Assembly: GCA_015522955.1 (NCBI GenBank)
Contig: WALG01000050.1
Coordinates: forward strand, 1-6,465
DNA: 6,465 nucleotides
Reading direction: 5' to 3'
Source: DHVE2 group archaeon
Lineage (GTDB): Archaea > Thermoplasmatota > Thermoplasmata > Thermoplasmatales > Aciduliprofundaceae
Shown here: one piece after another, positions 5,383 to 6,465 of the stretch
Numbering within the stretch: the stretch's first letter is position 1
Layout of the letters: every line of letters begins with the position of its first letter
Made by a program: the position numbers and the translations under genes
Notes under the pieces: generated by a model
What the model was told of the DNA's origin: nothing
The model's input: only the letters and a program-made list of their open reading frames with translations
Databases searched by the model: none

Positions 5383-6465
5383 TTATAACCTGCGGAATTC
5401 CTTTACATAAAGTTTGGGAGCAAAACTCTCAGGAAAGAGTGTGATATCCCCAAATTCAACCTCGCCCATCTGATTATCCACGGGGTCCCATCTCCAGGTT
5501 CTCTTCTCGGGTACGAAATCTACAAGGAAATCATCATTGGCTACCATTCTAAACGCATCCAGATTGCCAAAATAGAATTCGTTTCTTTCCGGTTCTCTAT
5601 GCCTCATCGCATTTCCGAAGGATGCATCCACAGGATACCAGAGACCATCCAGATAAACCTGGGCCCAGTCATGGGGTGAGGCAAATCTTGGGGTTACATA
5701 CCATCCACTCTGCCATTTAGCAGGTATGCCCACAAGCCTGCATAGGGCTATGAAAAGCAGGGCCATCATTCCGCAATCTCCCCGTAAAGAGGAGGACACA
5801 AACTCCAGAATATTCGAATAGGTACTGTAGTCACGAACGTATGTATAGTTAACATGGTGTGTAATCCAGTTATATATGCGATACGCTCGCTCAAAATCAT
5901 CCTTTGCATCCTCAGTTATTTCCTCCACCAGAGTTTTTAGATACGGTGTAAACATCGCATGGGGAATCTTCTCCTGGAGATACTCTTTGGATACGTCTCC
6001 ATCAAGTCCACCTTTCACCTCGGAGATTCGATAGGAGAACTCCACTCCGAACTCCCGCTGGGAGGATTCAAAGTAGATGGTTCTCTGCCCGTAGTCATTG
6101 CCCGGTATCTCGTATCTATCAGGCTCTGTGCTGAGAATTTTTACCTTTGAAATTTGGAAATTCTCACGGGGTATTGGAAGCCATACTCTGTACCTCTCCC
6201 CCTGTGGTATCTTTTTTCGTATCTTTATCCTTATTCCTGCCCGTATCTCGTAACTTCTGGGACCCTCATGGGTAATGCGTTCTACTGCCTCTTTTATGAT
6301 TCTTTTTGAATACTCTCCTATTCTACTCTTCTTTTTTCTTCTTTCAAGGTGAGGTTGCAGAAAAACGATATTATCGACAAATCTCGAAAAGAATCTCATC
6401 TCTCCTTCAATGGGAATCCAGTCCACAAGGCCCTCACGAAGCCATTGTTCAAATTCCTTCTCTTT
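5383..6465 (-). CDS. Transglutaminase-like (papain-fold) protein, 5' end outside the window
   Basis: The reading frame runs off the right edge. A GTG at 6426 could be taken as a start, but 13 clearly coding codons (KEKEFEQWLREGL) precede it without a stop. Counting from that GTG as residue 1 (347 aa visible), there is a charged N-terminal region with a basic helix (27-52), a beta-rich domain (60-136, including RVWLPIPRENF at 80-90), then the transglutaminase core. Its triad is Cys218 in RGDCGM, His252 in SPHDWAQVY and Asp267 in YPVDASFG. FYFGNLDAFRM (284-294) after the triad is seen in many microbial members. These proteins cut or cross-link peptides through a Cys-His-Asp mechanism; the real substrate is unknown. 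No signal peptide or membrane segment is visible in this part, so a cytosolic place is likely but unproven. It ends at TAA 5385-5383, with a T tract directly after it, 48 bases before the ABC ATPase gene on the same strand. Confidence 0.87.
   Translation of the reverse strand, partial: KEKEFEQWLREGLVDWIPIEGEMRFFSRFVDNIVFLQPHLERRKKKSRIGEYSKRIIKEAVERITHEGPRSYEIRAGIRIKIRKKIPQGERYRVWLPIPRENFQISKVKILSTEPDRYEIPGNDYGQRTIYFESSQREFGVEFSYRISEVKGGLDGDVSKEYLQEKIPHAMFTPYLKTLVEEITEDAKDDFERAYRIYNWITHHVNYTYVRDYSTYSNILEFVSSSLRGDCGMMALLFIALCRLVGIPAKWQSGWYVTPRFASPHDWAQVYLDGLWYPVDASFGNAMRHREPERNEFYFGNLDAFRMVANDDFLVDFVPEKRTWRWDPVDNQMGEVEFGDITLFPESFAPKLYVKEFRRL

Noticed and set aside
5195..5410. + strand 71-codon frame spanning the ATPase start and the intergenic gap
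   Set aside because: It covers the Walker A region in antisense and crosses the predicted promoter; nothing supports translation.
1..6465. Defence island, mobile element or CRISPR signature
   Set aside because: No transposase, integrase, nuclease, regularly spaced repeats or terminal inverted repeats; all genes are intact housekeeping or transporter types with similar codon habits.

Overview
The window reads as chromosomal DNA from a moderately AT-rich archaeon. The grounds are: an archaeal-style GTP phosphoenolpyruvate carboxykinase (PEPCK), a compact zinc-ribbon threonine synthase, heavy AGA/AGG use for arginine, TATA/BRE-like boxes about 25 bases before expected transcript starts, one gene that looks leaderless, and oligo-T tracts instead of hairpin terminators. 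A Thermoplasmata/Aciduliprofundum-like euryarchaeon is my best guess, but it rests on recognition of protein style only and is not secure.

Layout: two gene blocks converge near position 3125. The left block, on the + strand, holds GTP-dependent PEPCK (159-2027) followed 39 bases later by threonine synthase (2067-3122). A possible 3' end of another + strand gene lies before it (3-113). The right block, on the - strand and read from the right edge, holds a transglutaminase-fold protein (from beyond 6465 down to 5383), an ABC transporter ATPase (5334-4597) and its 12-helix membrane partner (4613-3129). The ATPase and permease reading frames overlap by 17 bases. The two blocks end only 6 bases apart. 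No stretch over 300 bases lacks a gene, and I see no RNA genes, CRISPR, insertion sequences or large repeats.

How they work together: PEPCK interconverts oxaloacetate and PEP, and threonine synthase completes the oxaloacetate-aspartate-homoserine-threonine branch. The left block is therefore ordinary central and amino acid metabolism around oxaloacetate. The right block is an ABC-2-type exporter of unknown substrate with an upstream intracellular-looking transglutaminase/protease-like protein. Whether the two are functionally linked is open, because the ATPase appears to have its own promoter.

The points most worth a second look are the mixed translation-initiation signals (leadered, ambiguous and leaderless genes side by side), the duplicated half structure of the permease, and the altered nucleotide-base segment of the PEPCK. 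I found no evidence of a novel defence or mobile system.
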